In this document: one piece after another, positions 1 through 8,209 of the stretch | Layout: each line of letters begins with the position of its first letter | Position numbering within the stretch: position 1 is the first letter of the stretch | Assembly (NCBI GenBank): GCA_021162265.1 | Contig: JAGGZA010000065.1 | Span: forward strand, 1 to 21,586 | From: Candidatus Aerophobota bacterium | GTDB taxonomy: Bacteria > Aerophobota > Aerophobia > Aerophobales > B3-G15 | Direction of reading: 5' to 3' | Length of the DNA stretch: 21,586 nt | Translations under genes and position numbers: made by a program | The notes under the pieces: model-generated | Database searches by the model: none | Seen by the model: the letters and a program-made list of their open reading frames with translations, nothing else | Told to the model about the DNA's origin: nothing

Positions 1-1091
1 GAGAAAAACTTGAATCTTCTGGTTCTATCTTTCAATCCACAATGGACACCGAGGTTATTGTTCATCTTTTTACAAAATTTAACAAGTCCCTGGGAAGAAA
101 AAAAGCAGTGGTTGAGGCTTTAAGACGCGTCAAAGGAGCCTACTCTCTTCTTATACTCTTCAACGATACTCTCATTGGAGCAAGAGATCCTCTTGGGTTC
201 AGACCCCTTGTGCTGGGTTCTCTCGGATCAAGCTATCTTTTTGCCTCGGAGACCTGTGCCTTTGACCTTGTTGGAGCAAGATATATAAGAGAGGTAAAAC
301 CTGGAGAAATGATAGTTATTGATAAAAAAGGAGTGAAATCGTATACCATACAGAAATCAAAAAAACTTTCTCAGTGCATATTTGAACATATATATTTTGC
401 TCGTCCCGACAGCATAGTATTCGGAGAAACTGTCCATAAGGTCAGAGAAAAAATGGGCAGAGTTCTTGCAAGAGAACATCCGGCTAAGGCAGACCTTGTA
501 ATACCTGTCCCCGATTCGGGAATCTCAGCAGCGCTTGGATACGCACGAGAAAGTAAAATACCCTATGGAACAGGCCTTACCCGAAACCACTATGTCGGCA
601 GAACCTTTATTCAACCTCTTCAATTCATAAGAGATATGGAGGTAAGAATAAAATTAAACCCCATAAAAGAGGTACTTAAAGGGAAAAGGGTGGTGCTGGT
701 GGATGACTCAATTGTCAGAGGAACAACCAGCAAAAAGATAATAGGAATCTTGCGAGAGGCGGGAGTGAAGGAAATTCACTTTAGAATCAGTTCTCCTCCC
801 ATAAGATTTCCCTGTTTTTTTGGAATTGATACTCCTGTTAGAAAGGAGCTTATAGCATCAACTCACAGCGTGGAGCAAATAAAAGAAAAAGTTGGGGCTG
901 ATTCTCTTGGTTATCTTTCTCTTGAAGGACTTTTAAGTTGTGTAAAAAATCCCGATAATTTCTGCACGGCCTGTTTCAATGGAAAGTACTCACTAAAGGT
1001 CAAACCTCAAACCAAGTATATCTTTGAAAAAAGGGGAGCCTCTCAGAATCATCTCCTCACCAGAAAAGGAAGGGAGCACCGGTTAAAATAG
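1..1091 (+). CDS. purF: Amidophosphoribosyltransferase (PurF), 5'-truncated by the window
   Basis: First committed enzyme of de novo purine synthesis: it makes 5-phosphoribosylamine from PRPP and glutamine in the cytoplasm. The frame is open from position 3, and the residues before the first internal ATG (42) already match the family, so that ATG is not the start. The N-terminal catalytic Cys and roughly 100 residues lie upstream of the window. The glutaminase domain remnant is followed by a phosphoribosyltransferase domain with the PRPP loop VVLVDDSIVRGTTS (about nt 690-731). Four Cys codons (375-377, 813-815, 963-965, 972-974) sit where the B. subtilis-type enzyme binds its 4Fe-4S cluster, so this is the oxygen-sensitive Fe-S type. 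The last 35 bases overlap the 3' end of the convergent M50 protease gene. The identification is very secure. Confidence 0.96.
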   Translation, partial: EKLESSGSIFQSTMDTEVIVHLFTKFNKSLGRKKAVVEALRRVKGAYSLLILFNDTLIGARDPLGFRPLVLGSLGSSYLFASETCAFDLVGARYIREVKPGEMIVIDKKGVKSYTIQKSKKLSQCIFEHIYFARPDSIVFGETVHKVREKMGRVLAREHPAKADLVIPVPDSGISAALGYARESKIPYGTGLTRNHYVGRTFIQPLQFIRDMEVRIKLNPIKEVLKGKRVVLVDDSIVRGTTSKKIIGILREAGVKEIHFRISSPPIRFPCFFGIDTPVRKELIASTHSVEQIKEKVGADSLGYLSLEGLLSCVKNPDNFCTACFNGKYSLKVKPQTKYIFEKRGASQNHLLTRKGREHRLK

Positions 1092-1695
1092 CACTTAACT
1101 TAATCAAAGCATAAAAAAGATAATTAAGAAGACCACCCATCAATAAAACGATAATTATAATAAAACCAAACGGCTCAATTTGAGACATACGAAAGCTTAA
1201 ATTTTCAGGAAGAACTCCGGAAAGGATACGTGAACCATCAAGAGGAGGTATCGGGATAAGATTAAAAAAGGCAAGGAAAAGGTTTATGGTGGTCCCATAA
1301 AACAGGATAACTCCTGCCAGACTACCAGGTATACCAAAAAGGCGATAAATAATAGCCAGAAAAAAAGCTATAAGAAAATTAGTTGCAGGTCCTGCTAAGG
1401 CAACCCATATCATATCCTTTTTAGGATTGTTTAAATTCTGCGGATTTACAGGAACAGGCTTTGCCCACCCGAATATGGGAACAGATACCCCAAACAGGTT
1501 CATTATAATCATAATTCCGGGCAAAATTATAGTACCCATAAAATCTATGTGAGGAAGGGGATTAAGGGTTATCCTCCCCATAATTCTTGCCGTAGAATCT
1601 CCATGTCTTTCAGCTACAATTCCATGAGCAACCTCGTGAAAAATAATAGAAAAAAACAGTATTACTGCAATAAAGAAAAGAACAATAGCTCTCAT
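1057..1695 (-). CDS. Site-2-protease-like M50 family membrane metalloprotease
   Basis: 212-residue polytopic membrane protein of the short M50B (YwhC-like) class, which cleaves peptides within or near the membrane. The first helix carries HEVAHG (residues 20-25), the HExxH zinc site. NPLPHID (45-51) and AGPATNF (101-107) follow, and NLIPIPPLDG (145-154) supplies the third zinc ligand, Asp153. About five or six hydrophobic segments are visible and no PDZ domain, so it is a minimal protease with no evident substrate-gating domain. It is last in the leftward operon: its ATG directly abuts the TGA of the DHH/nucleotidyltransferase gene, and GAGGAG lies 7 nt upstream. Its 3' end overlaps purF by 35 bp. 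The substrate is unknown. Confidence 0.9.
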   Translation of the reverse strand: MRAIVLFFIAVILFFSIIFHEVAHGIVAERHGDSTARIMGRITLNPLPHIDFMGTIILPGIMIIMNLFGVSVPIFGWAKPVPVNPQNLNNPKKDMIWVALAGPATNFLIAFFLAIIYRLFGIPGSLAGVILFYGTTINLFLAFFNLIPIPPLDGSRILSGVLPENLSFRMSQIEPFGFIIIIVLLMGGLLNYLFYALIKLSAILTGAPFLFW

Positions 1696-4278
1696 TCACT
1701 TTCTCCTCAATAAAAAATTTTTTCTAATAAAATCAATTTCCTCTTCCCTGGTCTTTATGCTTCCATCAAGCTTGGCTTTTTTCGCTTCCTCAAGTATACG
1801 AGAAAACTCAGGCGAAGGACGATAACCCATCTTTTTCAGGTCATTCCCGCTTATCTCAAGTGTAACCTTCTGCAAGGAAGAAAGATATAAAATAACTCTC
1901 TTTTTAACCAGCTTGCTTTCTGTCCCTGCCATTGCTATAATAAGAGCTTCCCTGGGATAAGACTTAAGAAAAAAATAAATGGAACTTGGCTTTATTTTTG
2001 GAACTTTTAATTTTTTCACTATCTCCCGCCACCCTCTGCAACTTACAAAAAGGGTTTCTCTCTCCTCCCGTGTGAAACTATACCTCTGGGAAAAGCTCTC
2101 TATCTGCTGTCTTTCCGCTCCATCTAAAAGCAGGGCAAGCCTTGTTAGCCATCTTCTACTTCTTTCCCCCGTCAAAACCTCATAGGTAGCAATGGCATCT
2201 ACCAGCCTATCCAGGATTTTCTCCTTAAACAGAGTTAAGCTAATTCCAGGGTGGATAAGCTTTAAAATACCCAGCTGCTCCATTCTACGAATATTCTTAT
2301 CGGGTCTGTCCTCTTCCAGTATCTGAATTAATTCTTCTTTTATTCGCTTGCCACTTACATATTGAAAAATGTTTTCCCTCACTGCTTCTTTAATTAAATT
2401 CTCTGTATCTTTATCAATCTTAAACCCATATCTTTGTTCAAACCTTACAGCACGAAATATTCTTGTGGGGTCGTCTATGAAGCTTTTAGGATGCAAAACC
2501 CTCACTCTTGAAGCCTCAAGGTCCTTCTTGCCACCAAAAAAATCAATTAGCCTGCCAAAATCAGGAGGATTAATGCTTATAGCCATTGCATTAACTGTAA
2601 AATCTCTTCTAAAAAGGTCTTCCCTCAGAGGAGCTCTTTCAATTCTGGGTAAGGCTGCAGGGCGAGGATAAAATTCGCGACGCGAGGTAGCTATATCAAA
2701 CTTAAAACCTTCACGTAAATCAAGGGTAGCAGTGCCAAACTCCGGATGGACCGTGAGCCTGGCTTTAAGTTTTTGAGCAAGATTCTTAGCAAAGGCAATC
2801 CCATCTCCCTCAACTAAAAGATCAATATCAAAATTCTCATTCCCAAGAAGCAAATCTCTGACAAAACCTCCCACTATAAAAACCAAAAAACCCATAGTAC
2901 GGGCAACCTCTCCTGCCTGCTGGAGAATACCCATAACTTCAGGGGGGACCTTCTTTTTTAAAAGGGGTGCTAAATTCTCACAAGGAGAAATAGAACCTGA
3001 ATGAAAAGCATTAAAGATATCAAAACTCGTTATAATACCCTGAAATTCCTGCCCTTTAAAGACGAAAAGCCAGGGTGTTTCTTCTTCCATCATTATCTGC
3101 TCTGCTCTCTTTAAAGAAATAGAGGGTGAAATTGATGTGAATTTTTTAGAGTAATAACCTTTAATTAAAGTGGAGGCAGAACTGCGCTTAATTATAAACT
3201 CAACCCGAGGCCTGGAGATTGCTCCAACTATTTTACCCTTCTCCCTGACGGGCAGGGCATCAAGTTTTCCTCTATCTAAAATTTCTTTTACCTCTCCTGC
3301 AGTTACCTCAGGAGAAACCATTTTTACAGAAGACCGCATCACTTTTTCCACTGTAGGGTAGGGACGAATTTTCTCCCGTAGAATTTTTTGAATTCTTTTT
3401 TCTACGCTTTTTAAATCAACATTTTTTAAAACAGCCGAGGCTGCAAGACTATGCCCACCTCCTCCCATAAAAGACAAAATCTCATCAACATCAACAAAGG
3501 GTAAACGAGAGCGAGCCATTACATAAACTTTATCCTTAGAACCAATCACAGCAAAAACTACATCAGGATTTTTTAAATCAATAAACTTATGTAAAGGAGA
3601 TGAAAGACCTCCAACAAAATCATCCACTCTTGTGGTTATCATCACAATCTCCACTCCATTTACAAAGATAACTTTTGCCTTTTCTATAAAATCTTTCAAC
3701 AGGATATACTGTTTTTCTGTTAAACCACGATTTAAGAAATTGGAGATAAACTCAAGCTTTGCTCCCCTTTCCAAAAGATAAGCTACTGCTTGAAGGTCAA
3801 AAGAAGTGGTGGAAGAAAAACTAAGAGAGCCTGTGTCTTCATAAATACCCAATGTAAACAAGGTTGCTTCAAAGGGAGTAATTGAGATATTTTTCTTTTT
3901 AATTAAATCCACCATAATACTTGTTGCGGCACCAACCTCCCTGCAAATCTCTAAATCCCCCTTAATCTCTCCAGGATGAGAAGGATGATGGTCATAAATG
4001 TGGATTTCTACTTTCTTTTCCTCTACAAGTTTACCCAGTATCCCTATCCTGCTAACCCACCTTGTATCAACCAGAATAAGCCTTTTAACTTCTTTAATCC
4101 TCTCCGGCTCAAACCTCTCAGCAGGAATCATCCATCCGTAAAGATGCATAAAATCTCTCACTTCTTGAGAAGGAGAGGGAGAAATGTAAATTTTAGCCCC
4201 AGGATATAGCTTAACTGCTGCTACCATAGAGGCAAGACCATCAAAATCACAACCAGTGTGAGTAGTTATTACCTCCAT
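1696..4278 (-). CDS. DHH-CBS-polyA polymerase/tRNA nucleotidyltransferase fusion protein
   Basis: 860-residue multidomain protein. Residues 1-300 are a DHH/DHHA1 phosphoesterase: CDFDG at 10-14, Asp71, DHH at 96-98, EDTG at 147-150 and GGGGHS at 272-277. About 310-425 is a pair of CBS domains. About 460-860 is a class II nucleotidyltransferase of the CCA-adding/poly(A) polymerase family: GGFVRD at 470-475, metal-binding DID at 484-486, RRDFTVNAMAI at 557-567 and DDPTRIFRAVRF at 602-613, the last giving the nucleobase-reading Asp and Arg. Fusions of this order are known in several thermophilic and deep-branching bacteria. Likely role: tRNA 3'-end CCA synthesis or repair coupled to a phosphodiesterase with CBS nucleotide sensing. 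I cannot tell from sequence whether it adds CCA, only CC, or only A. The start is an ATG with AAAGGAG 5 nt upstream; xerC/D ends 9 nt before it. Confidence 0.92.
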   Translation of the reverse strand: MEVITTHTGCDFDGLASMVAAVKLYPGAKIYISPSPSQEVRDFMHLYGWMIPAERFEPERIKEVKRLILVDTRWVSRIGILGKLVEEKKVEIHIYDHHPSHPGEIKGDLEICREVGAATSIMVDLIKKKNISITPFEATLFTLGIYEDTGSLSFSSTTSFDLQAVAYLLERGAKLEFISNFLNRGLTEKQYILLKDFIEKAKVIFVNGVEIVMITTRVDDFVGGLSSPLHKFIDLKNPDVVFAVIGSKDKVYVMARSRLPFVDVDEILSFMGGGGHSLAASAVLKNVDLKSVEKRIQKILREKIRPYPTVEKVMRSSVKMVSPEVTAGEVKEILDRGKLDALPVREKGKIVGAISRPRVEFIIKRSSASTLIKGYYSKKFTSISPSISLKRAEQIMMEEETPWLFVFKGQEFQGIITSFDIFNAFHSGSISPCENLAPLLKKKVPPEVMGILQQAGEVARTMGFLVFIVGGFVRDLLLGNENFDIDLLVEGDGIAFAKNLAQKLKARLTVHPEFGTATLDLREGFKFDIATSRREFYPRPAALPRIERAPLREDLFRRDFTVNAMAISINPPDFGRLIDFFGGKKDLEASRVRVLHPKSFIDDPTRIFRAVRFEQRYGFKIDKDTENLIKEAVRENIFQYVSGKRIKEELIQILEEDRPDKNIRRMEQLGILKLIHPGISLTLFKEKILDRLVDAIATYEVLTGERSRRWLTRLALLLDGAERQQIESFSQRYSFTREERETLFVSCRGWREIVKKLKVPKIKPSSIYFFLKSYPREALIIAMAGTESKLVKKRVILYLSSLQKVTLEISGNDLKKMGYRPSPEFSRILEEAKKAKLDGSIKTREEEIDFIRKNFLLRRK

Positions 4279-4287
4279 TTTACTCCT

Positions 4288-5157
4288 TTAAGCTCTTGGA
4301 TGGTACTTTTTATAAACCTTTGTTAATCTTTCCTGGGTAATATGTGTGTATATCTGAGTAGTTGAAATATTCACATGACCTAAAAGCTCCTGAACAGACC
4401 TCAAATCAGCCTCTCCTGAGAGAAGGTGGGTGGCAAAGGAATGCCTTAAAGTATGAGGAGAAATTTCCTTATTTATCCCTGCTACCTTAGTGTATTTTTT
4501 TATCATCTTCCAGCAGGACTGACGAGAAATCCTCTTTCCATAACGGTTACAAAAAAGAGGAGAGTTTCTCTCAATTTTTCCTCTTTCTCTTAAATATTTA
4601 GATATCCACTTTAGAGCTTTTCTTCCCAGGGGAACCATCCTCTCGCGAGAGCCCTTTCCCCTTACCTTTAGCCATCCTGAACTTAAATTTAAATCTTCCC
4701 TGTTTAAACCCACAAGTTCGGAGATTCGCAAGCCTCCGGCATAAAGACATTCCAAAATAGCCTTATCCCTTATACTTAAAGTGGAATTACAAGATGGGGC
4801 TTCTAACAGCTTTTCCACTTCCTTTATTGAAAGGTACGCAGGTATTTTTCTACCTCGCCGAGGAGAGACAACATCCTGCGCCGGATTCTCATTAATATCC
4901 CCCTCTGCTGTTAAAAAACGATAAAACATTCTTATTGCCGATAGCTTTCTTGCAATAGAGGATGGTGATAACCCCTTATCTTTTCTTAAAAAATTTGCAT
5001 ATTCTCCTATAACGAGGGAGGGAACTTCAAACTTCTCGGATTTAAGCCACTTCCTAAACTGCTCAATATCAACTCTATAAGAGGAGATAGTATTAGGAGA
5101 AAGGCCTCTTTCCACATAAAGATAGTCAAGGAAACCATCAATTTGACTGCGAGGCAA
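4288..5157 (-). CDS. xerD: Tyrosine recombinase XerC/XerD family
   Basis: 289-residue site-specific recombinase of the Xer family, which resolves chromosome dimers at dif and normally works with FtsK. A SAM-like N-terminal core-binding domain (1-100) precedes the catalytic domain. The full catalytic set is visible: Arg144 (GGLRISEL), Lys168, His235 and Arg238 (SPHTLRHSFATH), His261 (LLGHVN) and nucleophile Tyr270 (TQIYTH). Its length is standard. The start is TTG at 5157 with a strong G-rich Shine-Dalgarno just upstream; it overlaps the end of the gamma-subunit gene by 20 nt, suggesting coupled translation. Chromosomal context with no phage or integron neighbours supports a housekeeping Xer protein. 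XerC and XerD cannot be told apart here, so the symbol is tentative. Confidence 0.9.
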   Translation of the reverse strand: MPRSQIDGFLDYLYVERGLSPNTISSYRVDIEQFRKWLKSEKFEVPSLVIGEYANFLRKDKGLSPSSIARKLSAIRMFYRFLTAEGDINENPAQDVVSPRRGRKIPAYLSIKEVEKLLEAPSCNSTLSIRDKAILECLYAGGLRISELVGLNREDLNLSSGWLKVRGKGSRERMVPLGRKALKWISKYLRERGKIERNSPLFCNRYGKRISRQSCWKMIKKYTKVAGINKEISPHTLRHSFATHLLSGEADLRSVQELLGHVNISTTQIYTHITQERLTKVYKKYHPRA

Positions 5158-5716
5158 ATTCCCACCCCTGTCTTAAACAATTTTCGTTAAGCTCAAGAAG
5201 AGAAAATTTATCAGGAGATAAAACCTCTTTCAAAGATAAAATAAGACTTTCAAGAGAAACTACCCTTGAAATACAAGCCCATACTCCAAGAGCTACCATA
5301 TTTGCTGCCCGGGAATTGCCCAGGTTCTGCGCTATACTATTAGCAGGAACCTTAATTACCTCAATTCCTTCTCGTTTTATATCCTCCCCTGTAAGCGAGG
5401 TATTAACAACAACGTAACCTCTTTCTCTTATACGAGGCAAAAACCTTTTAAGAGCAGGATAACTCATCAATATCCCGCTTTGAGGATGAGAAATAATTGG
5501 CGAAGGAATCATTGAATCAGAGACTATCACTGTACAGTTGGCTGCTCCTCCCCTCATTTCAGCACCATAAGAGGGGTAATAAACAACTTCCCTGCCCTCT
5601 TTCAACCCTGCGTAAGCAAGAAGCTTTCCGGAAAATATTACTCCCTGCCCACCAAATCCTGCTATTACTACCTCAGTATACAACTTTTCCTCTTCACTGT
5701 ACTTTTTCAATGACAC
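5138..5716 (-). CDS. korC: 2-oxoacid:ferredoxin oxidoreductase gamma subunit (KorC/PorG type)
   Basis: Gamma subunit of a CoA-dependent 2-oxoacid:ferredoxin oxidoreductase, which oxidatively decarboxylates 2-oxoglutarate or a related keto acid to the acyl-CoA while reducing ferredoxin. The glycine-rich AGFGGQGV motif near the N-terminus, then YPSYGAEMRGG and the following core, are typical. Length (about 181-192 residues) is normal for a stand-alone gamma subunit. Two starts are possible: GTG at 5716 with AGGGAG 10 nt upstream (overlapping the mutase gene by 23 nt), or TTG at 5683 with GAGG 5 nt upstream. The TTG would start the protein almost at the conserved TEVVIAGFGG segment and avoid the overlap, so it may be the true start. 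The catalytic alpha and beta genes are not in this window; a KorD-like ferredoxin lies at 10475 on the other strand. Substrate is inferred from family resemblance. Confidence 0.88.
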   Translation of the reverse strand: MSLKKYSEEEKLYTEVVIAGFGGQGVIFSGKLLAYAGLKEGREVVYYPSYGAEMRGGAANCTVIVSDSMIPSPIISHPQSGILMSYPALKRFLPRIRERGYVVVNTSLTGEDIKREGIEVIKVPANSIAQNLGNSRAANMVALGVWACISRVVSLESLILSLKEVLSPDKFSLLELNENCLRQGWEFASQSN

Positions 5717-7121
5717 TTAAAGCAAGCTCCCTACCTTCCTGAATAATTCTTTCAAGTTGAGCTTTTTTTGGAGCCTCTGCATAAACTCTAACCTTCGGTT
5801 CAGTGCCTGAAGGTCTTATTAAAAGCCAGCTTTCATCTTCCATAATAAACTTTACACCATCAATAGTTATAGTTTCTCTTAAAGGAATACCTCCCAGTGC
5901 AGCAGGAGGATTTGACACAAGCTCTTTAACCATTTTTTCCTTATCCATACCCTCTTTTTCAAAATCCACTCTCTTAAAAAAGGAACTGCCAAATTTCTTC
6001 TCCATTTCATCTAAAATTCTGGACAAAGGTTTTCCCTTCTTTGCTATCATTTCAATAAAAAGAAGAGCCGATAAAATGCCATCTCTTTCTGGAAGATGGC
6101 CCCTGTAACCATAACCTCCACTTTCCTCTCCCCCAAACATAACTTCTTCTTTTAACATTTTCTCAGCAATATACTTGAACCCAACAGGTGTCTGCTCCCA
6201 GGAAAGACCAAACTTTCGAGATATCCTCTCTGGCTGATACCCAAGGGAAACTGTCTTCATAACCTTCCCCTTCATCTCTCTTTCCTCAACAAGGTACAAA
6301 AGCAGAAGAGAGAAAACCTGCAGGGGGGAAAGATACCTCCCTCTATCATCCACAACTCCCACTCTATCAGCGTCTCCATCGGTGGCAATACCCAGATCAG
6401 CCCCTCTTTTTTTAACCTCTTCCTTCAACTCTTCCAGATTATCTTCAATAGGTTCTGGATTTATGCCTCCAAAACCAGGATTAGGCTTGGGATGAATTGT
6501 AAAAACCTCGCAGGTGGAATTTTCCAGAATTCTTTCGGGAAGCCCTGTTCCCACACCATACATTGAATCGTAAACCACCTTAAGAGATGCTCCATTTATA
6601 CAATCCATATCTAAAAACGAGGTTACTTTTTCCAGATAGGAGGGTAAAAGGTCAACCTTTGCAGCAAGGCCACTTCTTTCAGCTTCTTCCCAGGATGTAA
6701 CTTTAACCGGACTTTTATCCAGCATGGATTCAATTTTTCCTGTGATATCAGGAGTAGCGGAACACCCGGCAGAACTTTTAATTTTTATACCATTAAATCT
6801 GGGGGGATTATGGGAAGCGGTAATCATTATCCCCCCTAATAATTTCCTGTTTAACACTGTAAAGGATACAGCCTGAGTAGGAACATCACTCTGAGAAAGC
6901 AGCACGGGAATGCCATTCCCGGTTAGAACCTGCGCTACTTTTATAGCAAATTCAGAGGAGAGAAAGCGAGTATCATAACCTATAACAATACCTTTTCCTT
7001 TTTCTTCCTGCGTTTTATAGTAATCAGCAATTGCTTGAGCTACTTTTTCAACTCTTTCAAAAGTAAAATCATCAGCAATAACTCCTCTCCATCCATCTGT
7101 CCCAAATTTTATCTCTTTCAT
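5694..7121 (-). CDS. Phosphoglucomutase/phosphomannomutase family alpha-D-phosphohexomutase
   Basis: 475-residue cytoplasmic phosphohexomutase interconverting hexose 1- and 6-phosphates, feeding glycogen or cell-surface sugar synthesis. All four family signatures are intact: TASHNP with phosphoserine Ser103 (101-106), the Mg-binding DGDADR (248-253), the sugar-binding GEESGG (331-336), and the phosphate-binding RPSGTEP (436-442). The N-terminal FGTDGWRG is also typical. Whether glucose, mannose or glucosamine phosphate is preferred cannot be read from the sequence. It begins the leftward operon; the ATG follows a GGGGAG Shine-Dalgarno, and a likely promoter lies at 7158-7185. Its stop overlaps or nearly abuts the korC start. 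Confidence 0.93.
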   Translation of the reverse strand: MKEIKFGTDGWRGVIADDFTFERVEKVAQAIADYYKTQEEKGKGIVIGYDTRFLSSEFAIKVAQVLTGNGIPVLLSQSDVPTQAVSFTVLNRKLLGGIMITASHNPPRFNGIKIKSSAGCSATPDITGKIESMLDKSPVKVTSWEEAERSGLAAKVDLLPSYLEKVTSFLDMDCINGASLKVVYDSMYGVGTGLPERILENSTCEVFTIHPKPNPGFGGINPEPIEDNLEELKEEVKKRGADLGIATDGDADRVGVVDDRGRYLSPLQVFSLLLLYLVEEREMKGKVMKTVSLGYQPERISRKFGLSWEQTPVGFKYIAEKMLKEEVMFGGEESGGYGYRGHLPERDGILSALLFIEMIAKKGKPLSRILDEMEKKFGSSFFKRVDFEKEGMDKEKMVKELVSNPPAALGGIPLRETITIDGVKFIMEDESWLLIRPSGTEPKVRVYAEAPKKAQLERIIQEGRELALSVIEKVQ

Positions 7122-7157
7122 TGCTCTCCCCCTAATTTTCTTAGGTTTTGGTTTTAA

Positions 7158-7185
7158 ATACTATCAAAAAAAGAGCAAATGTCAA
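7158..7185 (-). promoter_or_regulatory. Putative sigma70-type promoter for the leftward mutase operon
   Basis: On the minus strand a perfect -35 TTGACA (plus-strand 7180-7185) is followed by a 16-nt spacer and TAGTAT (7158-7163, four of six bases of consensus). This predicts a leader of about 30 nt before the ATG at 7121. Its -35 box is mirrored by that of the divergent promoter at 7190. Confidence 0.55.
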
Positions 7186-7189
7186 AGTT

Positions 7190-7217
7190 TTGACTGAAAA
7201 AAATAAACTGCTATTTT
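7190..7217 (+). promoter_or_regulatory. Putative sigma70-type promoter for the pfkB-ruvB operon
   Basis: TTGACT at 7190-7195 is followed by a 16-nt spacer and TATTTT at 7212-7217 (four of six); TTTTAT with an 18-nt spacer is an alternative. The predicted transcript starts near 7225, so the leader before the ATG at 7235 would be only about 10 nt. The -10 match is weak. Confidence 0.4.
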
Positions 7218-7234
7218 ATAAAAAGAGGTGTCAA

Positions 7235-8209
7235 ATGGATGCCGTAGGTCTTGGTGCTTTAAACCTTGATATCATATATAAAGTTAACTTTGAGGAGTTT
7301 ACTTTAATAAAAAAAGGAGTAGAGAGAAAAATAGATAAAGAAGAGCTTCCCTTTTTAAAAAAATTTTTAAAAGAAAAAGCACAGTTTGTAACTAAAAGTG
7401 GAGGAGGGTCAGCTGCTAACACCATCTATGCTCTTTCCAGGATGGGTTTTTCCTGTGGATTTGTGGGTAAAGTTGGCAAAGATGAGGAAGGAGACTTCCT
7501 CCTCCAGGAATTAAAAGAGGCAAAAATTGATACAAGCAGAGTGCTGAGAGAGGGACAAACGGGTACCTGTTTTATTCTCATTGATGAAAAAGGAGAAAGA
7601 AGTGTGTTTGTTTTGCCCGGTACAAATGATACTTTGCTTTTCTCTGAGATAGATATAAATTACATAAACAGAGCGAAGATTCTACACACAGCTTCTTTCA
7701 TAGGCGACACCTCTTACAAAACCCAGAAGGAAACTATTTTAAGGGCAAAGTCCCTGTTAAGCTTTGACCCGGGAGAACCTCATGCAGCAAGAGGATGGGA
7801 AGAACTTTTTCCTATTATGCGAAAAACCCATATCCTTTTTTCCACTAAAAAGGAGATCGAACTCATCACCGGCAAAAACCTCAAAGAGGGTTCTTTTAAA
7901 ATTAAAGAATGTGGTGCAAAGGTGGTTGTTTGTAAATTAGGAGAAAATGGTTCTCTTATAATAAACGGGGGAAGGGAAGTTTTTATTCCTGCACAAAAGG
8001 TGAAAAGCATTGACACAACAGGAGCAGGTGATGTTTATGCAGCTGGTTTCCTTGCTGGATTTTTAAACAATTTAACTCTTAAAGATTGTGGGGTAGCTGG
8101 AACACTGGCTGCTGCCCTTAGTGTAACCGGATATGGAAGGGAAAGATATCCGGGAAAAAACTTTCTGGAAAGTGTCCTTAAAAAATTAAGAGAAAAAAAT
8201 GCCTTTTGA
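7235..8209 (+). CDS. PfkB/ribokinase-family sugar or nucleoside kinase
   Basis: 324-residue cytoplasmic kinase of the ribokinase fold that phosphorylates a sugar or nucleoside hydroxyl with ATP. The N-terminal GLGALNLDI, the substrate-binding GGGSAANTIYALSRMGF (PfkB signature 1) and the C-terminal DTTGAGDVYAAGF (signature 2, with the anion hole and catalytic Asp) are all present. The exact substrate cannot be assigned; adenosine- or sugar-kinase-like activities are possible. The frame is open from 7148, but the ATG at 7235 is chosen: it has AGAGG 7 nt upstream, the family homology begins right there, and a promoter-like sequence lies inside the upstream extension. It is the first gene of the rightward operon and overlaps the next gene by 11 nt. 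Confidence 0.88.
   Translation: MDAVGLGALNLDIIYKVNFEEFTLIKKGVERKIDKEELPFLKKFLKEKAQFVTKSGGGSAANTIYALSRMGFSCGFVGKVGKDEEGDFLLQELKEAKIDTSRVLREGQTGTCFILIDEKGERSVFVLPGTNDTLLFSEIDINYINRAKILHTASFIGDTSYKTQKETILRAKSLLSFDPGEPHAARGWEELFPIMRKTHILFSTKKEIELITGKNLKEGSFKIKECGAKVVVCKLGENGSLIINGGREVFIPAQKVKSIDTTGAGDVYAAGFLAGFLNNLTLKDCGVAGTLAAALSVTGYGRERYPGKNFLESVLKKLREKNAF

Noticed and set aside
42..1091. purF starting at the ATG at 42
   Set aside because: The upstream in-frame codons from 3 already encode conserved PurF sequence (SIFQST), so the gene continues beyond the window.
4288..5157. Xer-type recombinase as an integrase of a mobile element
   Set aside because: Neighbours are all housekeeping genes, no attachment repeats or phage genes are visible, and length and motifs fit chromosomal XerC/D.
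7148..7234. N-terminal extension of the PfkB kinase
   Set aside because: The residues are low-complexity Lys-rich, overlap a promoter-like sequence, and the ATG at 7235 has a good Shine-Dalgarno.
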